Below are positions 8,065 through 15,141 of a DNA stretch of 20,882 bases, piece after piece. Position 1 is the first letter of the stretch. Each line of letters starts with the position of its first letter. The DNA is from an uncultured Lachnospiraceae bacterium. Lineage in GTDB: Bacteria > Bacillota > Clostridia > Lachnospirales > Lachnospiraceae. The translations under genes were made by a program, and so were the position numbers. The notes below the pieces were generated by a model. The model had not been told where the DNA came from and ran no database searches. It saw only the letters and a list, made by a program, of their open reading frames with translations. Where the stretch lies: positions 1 through 20,882 of the forward strand of contig CAJUOE010000043.1 in assembly GCA_910587895.1 (NCBI GenBank), in the 5' to 3' direction.

Positions 8065-8156
8065 GTTCCACACCCTCGCTTATTATATCAATGACATCCA
8101 TGTTCCACACCCCGCTTATTATATCAATTGCGTCCATGCTCCACACCTCCGCTTAT
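8047..8156 (-). repeat. Three-copy tandem repeat of the methylase stop/start junction (37, 36, 37 nt)
   Basis: On the minus strand three units run 8156-8120, 8119-8084 and 8083-8047. Each starts ATAAGCG and contains a purine-rich ribosome site, an ATG and an ATTGAT ending. The first unit holds the stop of the adenine methylase (TGA 8126-8124). The last holds the start of the cytosine methylase (ATG 8064). ATGs therefore recur at 8137, 8101 and 8064. The middle unit is 1 nt short (GCGGGGTG against GCGGAGGTG and GCGAGGGTG), which puts 8137 and 8101 in one frame and 8064 in another. The array looks like a duplicated gene junction, not CRISPR or a mobile end. Confidence 0.93.
8051..8137 (-). CDS. 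28-codon ORF created by the junction repeat
   Basis: ATG 8137 is preceded by the best ribosome site of the array (GGAGG, 8 nt). It opens a frame that reads MDAIDIIS, then MDVIDIIS (from ATG 8101), then SEGVEHGRH, and stops at TGA 8053-8051. The first two blocks mimic the cytosine methylase N-terminus MDVIDLFS, and the tail mimics the adenine methylase C-terminus. It begins 14 nt before the upstream gene ends and stops 14 nt inside the downstream gene. It therefore bridges the two by termination-reinitiation. Whether the peptide itself has a function is unknown; a translational role is more likely. Confidence 0.5.
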   Translation of the reverse strand: MDAIDIISGVWNMDVIDIISEGVEHGRH

Positions 8157-9755
8157 CCTGTAACGGCAGGCAAAATTCTTAATATAAAGACTTTCCTCCT
8201 CCGTCAATCCGTATATTTTATGCACATAATCGTCAACCGCATGAATCTCGTCCACACATTCCCTGTGCTTGTATTCATATTGCGTCTGTTTTGTACCCAC
8301 ATAAACTTTCGTCTCTTCCAGCCGCTTTTCCAGAGCCGCCGCCAGCCGGTCTGCCTCCTCATAATCCTGTATCTCAGGTACCCGGAATCCCCGCAGTTCC
8401 TTCCCTGTAATATGCCAGCAATCCGACACGCAAATCCAATACCACCAGAACAGAGAAGAATTCAGCAGGCACATACAGTAATTTGCCAAAGACTTCCCAT
8501 CACAGGCAAATTCCTTATATTCACCGCTCGAATGCACGCCCCGAAACGCTTTCATCCAAAATGCCGCCCTCATATTCAAATAGACAGAATCCGATCCCGC
8601 TTTCATCCAATCCATCAGCGGCGTTTTCTGTGAAATTATTTTCCGGTAAACAGCTACGTCTAAGGCTGTTCCCAGTTTGGGAATATACCCTTCCGCCACA
8701 AAATCATTCCTGACAATTTCCATGGTACGAAATAATTCCCCCCGCTCCTCACGATACCAGTACCTGTAATTCCCGGTATGGATTTCCATATTTTCCCCGT
8801 CATTTTTTCCAAGCAACACGCACAATTTCTGATGCACCGAGGCAAACAGACAGTCCGGGCGGTCGGAAAAACTCAAGATATATTGCTTTGGAATGCACCG
8901 GTAAAGTTCTTCGCGGATCTTTCGCATCCGCGGCGTCGATACATACGACAGGGGAATGATAAACCCGAGGACCCCGCCGGGCTTTAGATGCAAGGCTGCG
9001 TGTTCCAGTACATTGGCATAAATATTTCCGTATTTTTTCGGTGGAATGGAATCGCTCTTTGCATCCTCCACATACGGCGGATTTCCCAGCACAATATCAT
9101 ATTGATTCTCTTCCCTGGGCTTTTCGGACACAAAATCATAGCACGCAAAACAGCCTTCCATCCGCTCTGCCAGACCCCCGATAAATTCCACCCCACAGCG
9201 ATGCAGCACGCAGAGTAATAAACGGATTTTTGTGATTGCAATTGAATCCCGGTTTAGGTCATTTCCCTTGATCGACGCTACAATTTTGCTTATTTCATCT
9301 TTTCCAATATGTATTTGATACCGTGCAAGCAAATCCAGTTTCATATTAAGCGCCGCAAGCAAAAAAACACCCGAACCACAGGTCGGGTCATATACGGATT
9401 TCTCAAAACAAAAATCTCGATATGATATATTTAACTCCATGGCAGAAAAATTGTCTGGATTTAATTTGCCATAGAGCAGTTTTACACTGTTTGTGAGGAT
9501 GAATTTCACGATATCCTCCGGCGTATAATAGACGCCCTTGTGCTTGCGAATGGATTCCTTTTCATTGATGCCAGACAGAATTTCCTGCACATCCTCATAG
9601 GAATATTCCTGCTTCGCCGCCGCAATCTCCGGAAATGTTTCACCAGCCAATATCTGCATTTCATTATGTATGGTTTCCTGCTCGCTGTCGCTGTAATTTT
9701 GCATCAGGTAACCGTTTATCAAAGACAACGCATTTGATAAGATTTCACTTGCCAT
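8124..9755 (-). CDS. N6-adenine DNA methyltransferase (Eco57I/TaqI-like)
   Basis: 543 residues. GVYYTP near 74-79 opens the N6-methylase core, with motif I DPTCGSGVFLL at 123-133 and catalytic motif IV NPPY at 225-228. Motif order and the C-terminal part (about 370-480, with KSLANYCMCLLNSSLFWWYW) resemble TaqI-type target-recognition domains. It should methylate adenine N6 in its target, protecting against a cognate nuclease. It is too short, and lacks an N-terminal nuclease motif, to be a fused type IIG enzyme. AGGTG is 4 nt before the ATG. It lies 37 nt after the PD-(D/E)XK gene, and its last 14 nt overlap the ORF starting at 8137 in the junction repeat. Pairing with that nuclease or with the McrB/LlaJI pair is undecided. 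Confidence 0.9.
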   Translation of the reverse strand: MASEILSNALSLINGYLMQNYSDSEQETIHNEMQILAGETFPEIAAAKQEYSYEDVQEILSGINEKESIRKHKGVYYTPEDIVKFILTNSVKLLYGKLNPDNFSAMELNISYRDFCFEKSVYDPTCGSGVFLLAALNMKLDLLARYQIHIGKDEISKIVASIKGNDLNRDSIAITKIRLLLCVLHRCGVEFIGGLAERMEGCFACYDFVSEKPREENQYDIVLGNPPYVEDAKSDSIPPKKYGNIYANVLEHAALHLKPGGVLGFIIPLSYVSTPRMRKIREELYRCIPKQYILSFSDRPDCLFASVHQKLCVLLGKNDGENMEIHTGNYRYWYREERGELFRTMEIVRNDFVAEGYIPKLGTALDVAVYRKIISQKTPLMDWMKAGSDSVYLNMRAAFWMKAFRGVHSSGEYKEFACDGKSLANYCMCLLNSSLFWWYWICVSDCWHITGKELRGFRVPEIQDYEEADRLAAALEKRLEETKVYVGTKQTQYEYKHRECVDEIHAVDDYVHKIYGLTEEESLYIKNFACRYRISGGVEHGRN

Positions 9756-9792
9756 TTTACACCTGCCAGTTCTTTTGTTGTCTGTCCTCCCC

Positions 9793-10431
9793 CTAAAATT
9801 CTTCCAGGAGCCTGTCTATCCCCAGCAATTTATTATAATACAGCCACCTTGCCGGCCCTTCCCCAAAATTTGCAATTTCTGCATGTTTTTCCATATAACT
9901 GTGCTCTGCATATCCCCAGATGGTCGCCGTCGAAACTTGCTGCCAATCGACCAGTTTCTGTTCCCCATCGACATCCATGGCGTCGATTTTGACCGCAACA
10001 TAATAATCTTTCGGTATATTGCCAAACTGTTCCGTGTTCACCAATAACCGTCTATGTATCTGTCGAAAACCCGTTTTGACGTCTACCGAGTGTCCCTTTT
10101 TCGTGACAAAATCAAAATGATCCACATTCCCCTGTCCCTCGTAGACCTCAAACATGCCCTTTGTGCTGACGCTCCTGCCATTCTCTGTAAGGTATTTCAG
10201 GATTACCAGCTCGCCCAGTTTTCCCATGTATGTCCTCTGTATCTCAATCTTGCTTTGCAATGTCACGTCATTGGACTCCCGAACCTGTGAAGGCAGCAGC
10301 CTCGAATACTGGTTATCCGTAAGTATGATATTCTTCGCAAATGTCAGGGCTTTCTCCTTCATTTCTTCCGTGATATCCACCGAATAATATGCAATTTCGT
10401 ATTTACCCCGTTTCTCGGTCAATCGTCTCAT
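9793..10431 (-). CDS. Putative PD-(D/E)XK restriction endonuclease subunit
   Basis: 212 residues. I do not recognise a named family, but the central part fits a PD-(D/E)XK nuclease. It has a helix with E74 in MGKLGELVILKYL, then D104/D107 in GNVDHFDFV, and D117-V118-K119 in HSVDVKTGF. It heads the restriction-modification operon, 37 nt before the adenine methylase, so a role as its endonuclease or as an extra subunit comparable to BsuMI YdiR is plausible. The ATG at 10431 is chosen because GGAGG (10442-10438) lies 8 nt upstream. The 15-residue extension to 10476 would run through that ribosome site. The upstream 73 nt are AT-rich and probably contain the operon promoter, though no strong -35 was found. 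Confidence 0.6.
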   Translation of the reverse strand: MRRLTEKRGKYEIAYYSVDITEEMKEKALTFAKNIILTDNQYSRLLPSQVRESNDVTLQSKIEIQRTYMGKLGELVILKYLTENGRSVSTKGMFEVYEGQGNVDHFDFVTKKGHSVDVKTGFRQIHRRLLVNTEQFGNIPKDYYVAVKIDAMDVDGEQKLVDWQQVSTATIWGYAEHSYMEKHAEIANFGEGPARWLYYNKLLGIDRLLEEF

Positions 10432-10504
10432 ATACTCTGCCTCCAAGTAAAATATCATTCTGTCATATTTTATCATATTATGTTGATATTAAATTGTTTT
10501 TCGA

Positions 10505-11365
10505 TTACGCTAACTGCATAACCTCGGCTTCAAGCTCTTTTAACTCTTCAAGTGGTAATGACGGAACATAATCCGCAATTTCTTCCAGTGACATTTTCCC
10601 TTTTCTTATCATTCTTTCTGCAGTTTCCCTGTCTGCGTCATGTCTTTCACTTCTAATAAATGATTTCATTATCTGTTCTTCATCAAATAAACTCATCATA
10701 ATCGTCACAACCTCCTTTTCTCTCTGCGCTAAATATTCCCTTAAAACATTCCTATCCTTGCATATGCGAATTGTTTCCGTAACTGCCTTCCTCGTCATTC
10801 CATGCTGTTTTGTCTGCTCGTTGAAAACCTTGCAAAAAATGATGTACTGGTTGATGATGTCATCTGTATCACTTTCATAGATCACTTTAGCTTTAACCTC
10901 AATATCTATATCTGCACCCTTGAAAAATTCATCTGACAATAGCAACCTATTGGGTTTTCTGCCCTTATTACCTGTAAATATTACATACAGTTCGGGTTTG
11001 GGCATTCTAACTTTTCTGCTTTTATAATAGTCTTGACTGGTACGCTGAAAATATTCGTGATAGCTTTGCGCCAAATACAGCAAAACTCTTACTAAAATAT
11101 TCACTGTCCATGTAGATTGTGCTTCCACAAGTATCATCAGCTTATTATTTGCAATAAAGCCTAAGTCATTATACAAATTATCCGTCAATACATTCGTAAT
11201 CGTCACATCTGTAAGAGAATCCTCTGTCGCTGTAGTGTCCTCCGGGTGGAGCGTTTTATATAGCCTTAACAGATAACTTTTGTTTTGAAAAAGGTCAAGG
11301 AATACGCTGTTTTTTGCGGTGCGCTTTGCCATGACTTCCTCTATCAGCCTTGTATCATCCTGCAT
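10505..11365 (-). CDS. Rpn-family recombination-promoting nuclease / PD-(D/E)XK transposase-like protein (PF12784)
   Basis: 286 residues. The N-terminal region shows the family's nuclease core: NDLGF near 66-70, then LMILVEAQST at 76-85, where E81 and Q83 replace the usual (D/E)XK pair. Conserved helices follow (LLYLAQSYHEYF, KPELYVIFTGN). The C-terminal tail (about 245-286) has a charged helix and a short helical motif (MSLEEIADYV). Escherichia coli RpnA is a DNA endonuclease that raises recombination, and several Rpn proteins have been linked to phage defence. GAGGTG lies 6 nt before the ATG, and it has its own promoter. The protein looks intact. These genes are often present in many copies per genome; copies elsewhere cannot be seen here. 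Confidence 0.85.
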   Translation of the reverse strand: MQDDTRLIEEVMAKRTAKNSVFLDLFQNKSYLLRLYKTLHPEDTTATEDSLTDVTITNVLTDNLYNDLGFIANNKLMILVEAQSTWTVNILVRVLLYLAQSYHEYFQRTSQDYYKSRKVRMPKPELYVIFTGNKGRKPNRLLLSDEFFKGADIDIEVKAKVIYESDTDDIINQYIIFCKVFNEQTKQHGMTRKAVTETIRICKDRNVLREYLAQREKEVVTIMMSLFDEEQIMKSFIRSERHDADRETAERMIRKGKMSLEEIADYVPSLPLEELKELEAEVMQLA

Positions 11366-11432
11366 TTTAACACCTCAATTTCTAAAAATCTTTGACACAA
11401 ACCACGGTATATCCTGCTCCTGCCACACTTCA

Positions 11433-11461
11433 ATTATACAAAAAAAAGCTTGTCTTTACAA
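11433..11461 (-). promoter_or_regulatory. Probable promoter of the Rpn-family gene
   Basis: On the minus strand TTGTAA (11461-11456), a 17-nt spacer and a perfect TATAAT (11438-11433) lie about 68 nt upstream of the start codon. The -35 matches consensus at four of six positions. Confidence 0.6.
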
Positions 11462-11502
11462 TAACATTCACATTAATTGTCCAGTTCGTTTAGCATGATT
11501 TT

Positions 11503-13254
11503 TCAGAATTTCCCATCCTCCAGAATCATATCACTAAGCGCATTGCCCGGCGGCACAATCGGCATGACGTTACTTTCTCTGTCTATGATAAATTCAAGAA
11601 CTGTAGGTGTCTTCCGGTTCCGTTTTGCATAACAAAAGGCCGCCTCTATTTCCTCCACATTTGTTATCCGGACGCCTCTTGCCCCATAGCTTTTTGCCAG
11701 TTTCACAAAGTCCGGCGTATACTCTGGGCAGACTTCTCCCGGGCTGCTGCAAAACACAGGGCAGCTCCTGCGATAACGCATACAGGTACTCGCATATTTC
11801 CTCTCATAAAACATTTCCTGCCACTGCCGGACATTTCCCAGATAGCCATTGTTTAAAACACATACGATGATGGGTAGTTCATAGACAACAGCAGTTGCCA
11901 TTTCCTGAATATTCATCTGCATTCCTCCATCACCGGAAATCACAAGCACATCTCTCTTTGGATTTGCAATTTTTGCCCCAATCGCAGCCGGAAAACCATA
12001 CCCCATCGTCCCCAGTCCGCCGGAGGTCAGCAATTTCTTATGTTCGTCCAACTCCAGAAATTGCGTAGCCCAAAGCTGATTTTGACCTACATCCGTAGCA
12101 ATCACTGCATCCGGAAACATATCATTTATTGACGCAATGATTTTCTGCGGCGTCAACCCATTATTTTTCATTGTAATGGGAAATTTCTTTTTTAAAATGT
12201 TCACTTCCTCCACCCATTCAGAAATATGTAACAACTTTGCATTTTCAAGCAATGCTTTCATTGCCGTTTTGGCATCTGAGACGATCGGAATATCAGCCGC
12301 TATATTTCTGGAAATGCAGGATGCATCAATATCAATGTGAATAACAACCGCATCCGGAGCAAATGTCCCGGCTTTCCCTGTAATGCGGTCATTAAACCTC
12401 GTCCCTATTGCAATCAATACATCGCAATTGCTGACTGCATAATTAGCAGCATAACTTCCATGGATACCGATGTTTCCAAGATATAACTTATTCCTGGTCG
12501 AAATCACTCCCCGCCCCATAATCGTCGTTACAACCGGAATTCCAGTCCTCTCAGCAAGCTCCGTCATTTCCTGGCAGGCATGAGCAACAAAAACGCCTCC
12601 ACCAATTAAAAATACAGGCCTCCTTGCACCGTTTAATTGCTCCAATGCCTTTTTTATCTGTCTTTTCATATCATATTCTATACTGCATTGGGATATTGTC
12701 TCTGTCTCACCGTTTTCCGGTATTATCTCCATTGGATAATCATCACTGCCGTACATTTTCTGGATGTCTTTTGGCAAATCCACAACTACTACCCCCGGCT
12801 TTCCCGTCCGGGCAATATGAAACGCCTTCTTTATGGTATCTGCCAGACTCTCCCTGTCCTGTACTGTCACTGCATACTTGCATATGCTTTCTGTAACGCT
12901 GACAATATCCACCTCCTGAAATGCATCTTTTCCCATAAGTTCCCTTGGCACCTGACCGGTAAAACACACCAGCGGAACGCTGTCATAATTTGCAGTGGCA
13001 ATGCCTGTCACAAGATTTGTTGCGCCCGGGCCGCTTGTCACAAGACAAACGCCAACTTTCCCGGTGGAGCGTGCGTACCCATCCGCGGCATGAATCAATC
13101 CCTGCTCGTGCCGCGGCAAAATGATCTCTATTTCTTTTGTTCCATAGAGCGCGTGAAATATATCTATGACCTGCCCTCCCGGATAGGCAAACAACGTATC
13201 TACTTTCTCTTCCTTCAATGCTTTCACAAATAATTCTGCTCCTGTTATTTTCAT
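11503..13254 (-). CDS. ilvB: Acetolactate synthase large (catalytic) subunit
   Basis: 583 residues, slightly long for the family. It condenses two pyruvates (or pyruvate and 2-oxobutyrate) in branched-chain amino acid synthesis, with thiamine diphosphate and FAD. Visible signatures are YPGG (24-27), catalytic E50 in PRHEQG, TSGPGATN (73-80), the central FAD-type domain (about 195-345), and the ThDP-binding GDGG (441-444) to NN (468-469). An insert near 488-512 carries four cysteines (C491, C498, C502, C509). No regulatory ilvN subunit or other ilv/leu gene lies in the window, so it either pairs with a distant ilvN or acts alone. It follows a TetR gene on the same strand. GGAGG is 8 nt before the ATG. 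Confidence 0.93.
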   Translation of the reverse strand: MKITGAELFVKALKEEKVDTLFAYPGGQVIDIFHALYGTKEIEIILPRHEQGLIHAADGYARSTGKVGVCLVTSGPGATNLVTGIATANYDSVPLVCFTGQVPRELMGKDAFQEVDIVSVTESICKYAVTVQDRESLADTIKKAFHIARTGKPGVVVVDLPKDIQKMYGSDDYPMEIIPENGETETISQCSIEYDMKRQIKKALEQLNGARRPVFLIGGGVFVAHACQEMTELAERTGIPVVTTIMGRGVISTRNKLYLGNIGIHGSYAANYAVSNCDVLIAIGTRFNDRITGKAGTFAPDAVVIHIDIDASCISRNIAADIPIVSDAKTAMKALLENAKLLHISEWVEEVNILKKKFPITMKNNGLTPQKIIASINDMFPDAVIATDVGQNQLWATQFLELDEHKKLLTSGGLGTMGYGFPAAIGAKIANPKRDVLVISGDGGMQMNIQEMATAVVYELPIIVCVLNNGYLGNVRQWQEMFYERKYASTCMRYRRSCPVFCSSPGEVCPEYTPDFVKLAKSYGARGVRITNVEEIEAAFCYAKRNRKTPTVLEFIIDRESNVMPIVPPGNALSDMILEDGKF

Positions 13255-13310
13255 CTTAGATTCCTCCGCTCAGAGTGCGTGTACTTGCTTGCACTTATGT
13301 TATATATAAT

Positions 13311-13344
13311 GCTGTTGCATAAAAATGAAACTTCATGCAACAGC
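13311..13344. repeat. 10-bp perfect inverted repeat between the TetR gene and ilvB
   Basis: GCTGTTGCAT (13311-13320) and ATGCAACAGC (13335-13344) are exact inverted copies with a 14-nt loop. No T run follows on the minus strand (ATTATATATAAC comes next), so it is not a standard terminator. It overlaps the likely ilvB leader, where it could act as an operator or mRNA hairpin. Confidence 0.65.
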
Positions 13345-13352
13345 CCCATTCA

Positions 13353-13928
13353 TTACCCCATCAATCCCTTTGCAAATACCTGCACATTATTTTTGATATA
13401 CTCTTCTTTCCGAACCTTTGTAAGCTCATCGCCAAAGGATGCCTGCAAAAAGGTAAAACCAAACGTCGCCGCAAAAAAGTTGATTGCAAAAACGTCAAAA
13501 TCCAACTTACGTATCTCGCCCCGCGCATACATCTTTTCCAAATATTCCGTAAACGCAGACAAAAACGATTGCGGTACTTTCATAATTAAGGGCGAAGTCT
13601 CATCGTATAATTGCGGCGCCCGCAATCCAATCGACAGGTTCACAAAATCGGGCGTCATTCTGTCCATATACGCCCGCATAAACATTTCCAGATCCGCCTG
13701 CAAGTCCCATTGCACGTTTTCAAATATCTCCGGCGTGACATCCGCCCTCCACTGCGCCTGATTTACTCCCTGCAAGACAATATCTTTTTTATTTTTAAAT
13801 TTACGAAACAGTGTACACTCGTTAACGCCTGCTTCCTTCGCGATTTCTTTCGTAGTCGTCGCGACATATCCTTTATCCCGTATCAACGCCATGGCAGCGT
13901 CAACAATTTTCTGACTTGTCTCATCCAT
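13353..13928 (-). CDS. TetR-family transcriptional regulator upstream of ilvB
   Basis: 191 residues. The N-terminal helix-turn-helix (about 26-45) reads TTKEIAKEAGVNECTLFRKF, typical of TetR/AcrR. The C-terminal all-helical part would hold the ligand pocket and dimer interface. The ATG at 13928 is preferred over 13946 because GGAGGTG is 5 nt upstream. ilvB follows on the same strand after 98 nt, so this regulator may control itself and ilvB. A palindromic site overlaps its own promoter start region. The ligand is unknown. An unrelated target elsewhere is equally possible, as TetR control of an acetolactate synthase gene is not a standard arrangement. Confidence 0.88.
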   Translation of the reverse strand: MDETSQKIVDAAMALIRDKGYVATTTKEIAKEAGVNECTLFRKFKNKKDIVLQGVNQAQWRADVTPEIFENVQWDLQADLEMFMRAYMDRMTPDFVNLSIGLRAPQLYDETSPLIMKVPQSFLSAFTEYLEKMYARGEIRKLDFDVFAINFFAATFGFTFLQASFGDELTKVRKEEYIKNNVQVFAKGLMG

Positions 13929-13947
13929 GTCCTCACCTCCATGCAAG

Positions 13948-13987
13948 TGAACGCTTTCATGTTATCAGAAAAATGGCTGGGTGTCAA
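13948..13987 (-). promoter_or_regulatory. Promoter and candidate operator of the TetR gene
   Basis: On the minus strand a perfect TTGACA (13987-13982), 17 nt, then TAACAT (13964-13959). Directly after the -10, overlapping the start point, lies a 12-nt palindrome TGAACGCTTTCA (13948-13959, 10 of 12 symmetric). This position suits autorepression by the TetR protein. Confidence 0.7.
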
Positions 13988-14009
13988 GGGCGATATTTTA
14001 ACCCATAGA

Positions 14010-15014
14010 CTACACCATCTCCAATCTGCTATGGATATATTTTCTAATACCATCCACCTTATCCAGTTCATACTCTCTGGAAACTCCCGAAAAATATTTC
14101 TTAATGGATTCTTTTGATATCACTTCATTAGAAGATTCCCCCGGCAAACAATTCACTCTGGCATTCTTCCAGGGTGTTTCCTCATGCGTAATTCGTTCCA
14201 ATACCTTCCCACTATACATACCAAAAGTCTCAACAACCAAATCTATGATTCTTTTTTCATCATCTGGCAACTCATGAAATCTGTTTTGAAACATTGCGAA
14301 CCTTATATCATCAATCGGGTTATATTTAAAATTCTTAAAAATATCATATACATCTTTAAACACCGGACCATGCGCCCACGCCTCACATTCTTCACGAAAA
14401 AATTCTATTCCGGATAATGCCATATGAATGCCCTGCGCAAAATAAAGCATTTTCTGCAATGCCAATGGCGTGACTTCTTCTGCTATTTTGAATATATAGG
14501 AAATAGATAACAGCATCTTTTCAGACAATGCCAACAGCGGTTCCATCTCTTTTGCTGCACTTATGGCTTTCCTATAGGCAGTGTCGCCAATTTTATCTAT
14601 ATTTTCATTTAATTTTTCCATCATATAGGAAGGCGATTCCAACGCTTTTCGAATAACGTCCGAATACTCTTTGGAAGGAACCTGGCCGGAAAGATATCTG
14701 GTGATTGTTATTTCTCCAAAACCCAGGGCCAGAGACAGGGGCGCTTTGCCAATTTTATATAATTCCATCAAATGATTAATGTCTTCTATACTAACAATGC
14801 CTTCCTGTAGCCTATACTGTCTGTCAATCTCCTGTGCGTTACTGTCCAGGAGTCCGGGAAGACTTACAGTTTCACCACAATTTTCACAAACAGCTTCTGA
14901 TATTTCAAATTCATAATCCTTACCCCTAATACATTTCTCATACGGAACACGTTGTATGCGGTACATGGTTTCTTTTCTGCACTCTATACAAAATTGGGTC
15001 CTCTCTTTCGGCAT
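14010..15014 (-). CDS. Antitoxin-like regulator: zinc finger + HTH + Panacea/DUF4065 (SocA-like) domain
   Basis: 334 residues. The N-terminus has a zinc-ribbon with two CxxC pairs (C9/C12 and C43/C46), as in MqsA/YgiT antitoxins. A helix-turn-helix follows (about 82-125, ALGFGEITITRYLSG). The C-terminal Panacea (DUF4065) domain shows LQKMLYFAQGIH (187-198) and EAWAHGPVFKDVYDIFK (211-227). Panacea proteins are antitoxins that neutralise many unrelated toxins (PanAT systems) or, as SocA, act as proteolytic adaptors. No small partner toxin lies on either side. The ATG at 15014 has AGGAGG 7 nt upstream, better than 15035. A strong promoter with repeated operator-like boxes precedes it, suggesting autoregulation. 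It may be an orphan antitoxin, a regulator, or half of a split system. Confidence 0.85.
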   Translation of the reverse strand: MPKERTQFCIECRKETMYRIQRVPYEKCIRGKDYEFEISEAVCENCGETVSLPGLLDSNAQEIDRQYRLQEGIVSIEDINHLMELYKIGKAPLSLALGFGEITITRYLSGQVPSKEYSDVIRKALESPSYMMEKLNENIDKIGDTAYRKAISAAKEMEPLLALSEKMLLSISYIFKIAEEVTPLALQKMLYFAQGIHMALSGIEFFREECEAWAHGPVFKDVYDIFKNFKYNPIDDIRFAMFQNRFHELPDDEKRIIDLVVETFGMYSGKVLERITHEETPWKNARVNCLPGESSNEVISKESIKKYFSGVSREYELDKVDGIRKYIHSRLEMV

Positions 15015-15081
15015 TTTATTTCCTCCTGTTTCCATTATTATGAACCTTCAACCGTTTTATCCCTCCCCCATACCCGTACGC

Positions 15082-15141
15082 TATGATAGGATTTTTATTT
15101 TATTCTATCATAATAATACATTAGTGATAGAATTTTGTCAA
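15082..15141 (-). promoter_or_regulatory. Promoter with three operator-like boxes for the Panacea gene, overlapping the MFS 3' end
   Basis: On the minus strand a perfect TTGACA (15141-15136), 17 nt, and TATTAT (15118-15113). An 8-bp inverted repeat, TATGATAG (15082-15089) and CTATCATA (15105-15112), lies at and after the start point. A third related box (GTGATAG on +, 15124-15130) sits in the spacer. The -35 element lies inside the last codons of the MFS gene. Confidence 0.75.

Noticed and set aside
8047..8156. Short repeats considered as CRISPR or a mobile-element end
   Set aside because: The units are contiguous with no unique spacers, and every unit contains the gene stop/start signals, which fits a junction duplication.
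7994..8182. Plus-strand 62-codon frame with internal repeats (HTLAYYIN-like)
   Set aside because: Its repetitive translation is only the reverse reading of the junction repeat; no ribosome site.
8091..8633. 180-codon + strand frame opposite the adenine methylase 3' end
   Set aside because: It starts within the junction repeat, lacks a ribosome site, and lies antisense to a clear methylase gene.
8124..9755. Adenine methylase considered as a fused type IIG restriction-modification enzyme
   Set aside because: At 543 residues it is too short and has no PD-(D/E)XK nuclease motif before the methylase core.
9793..10476. Longer start (10476) for the PD-(D/E)XK gene
   Set aside because: The ATG at 10431 has GGAGG at ideal spacing, and the extension would run through that site.
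13255..13352. T-box or peptide-leader attenuator before ilvB
   Set aside because: The 98-nt gap is too short for a T-box, no TGGTACC-type box was seen, and there is no short peptide rich in Ile, Leu or Val codons.
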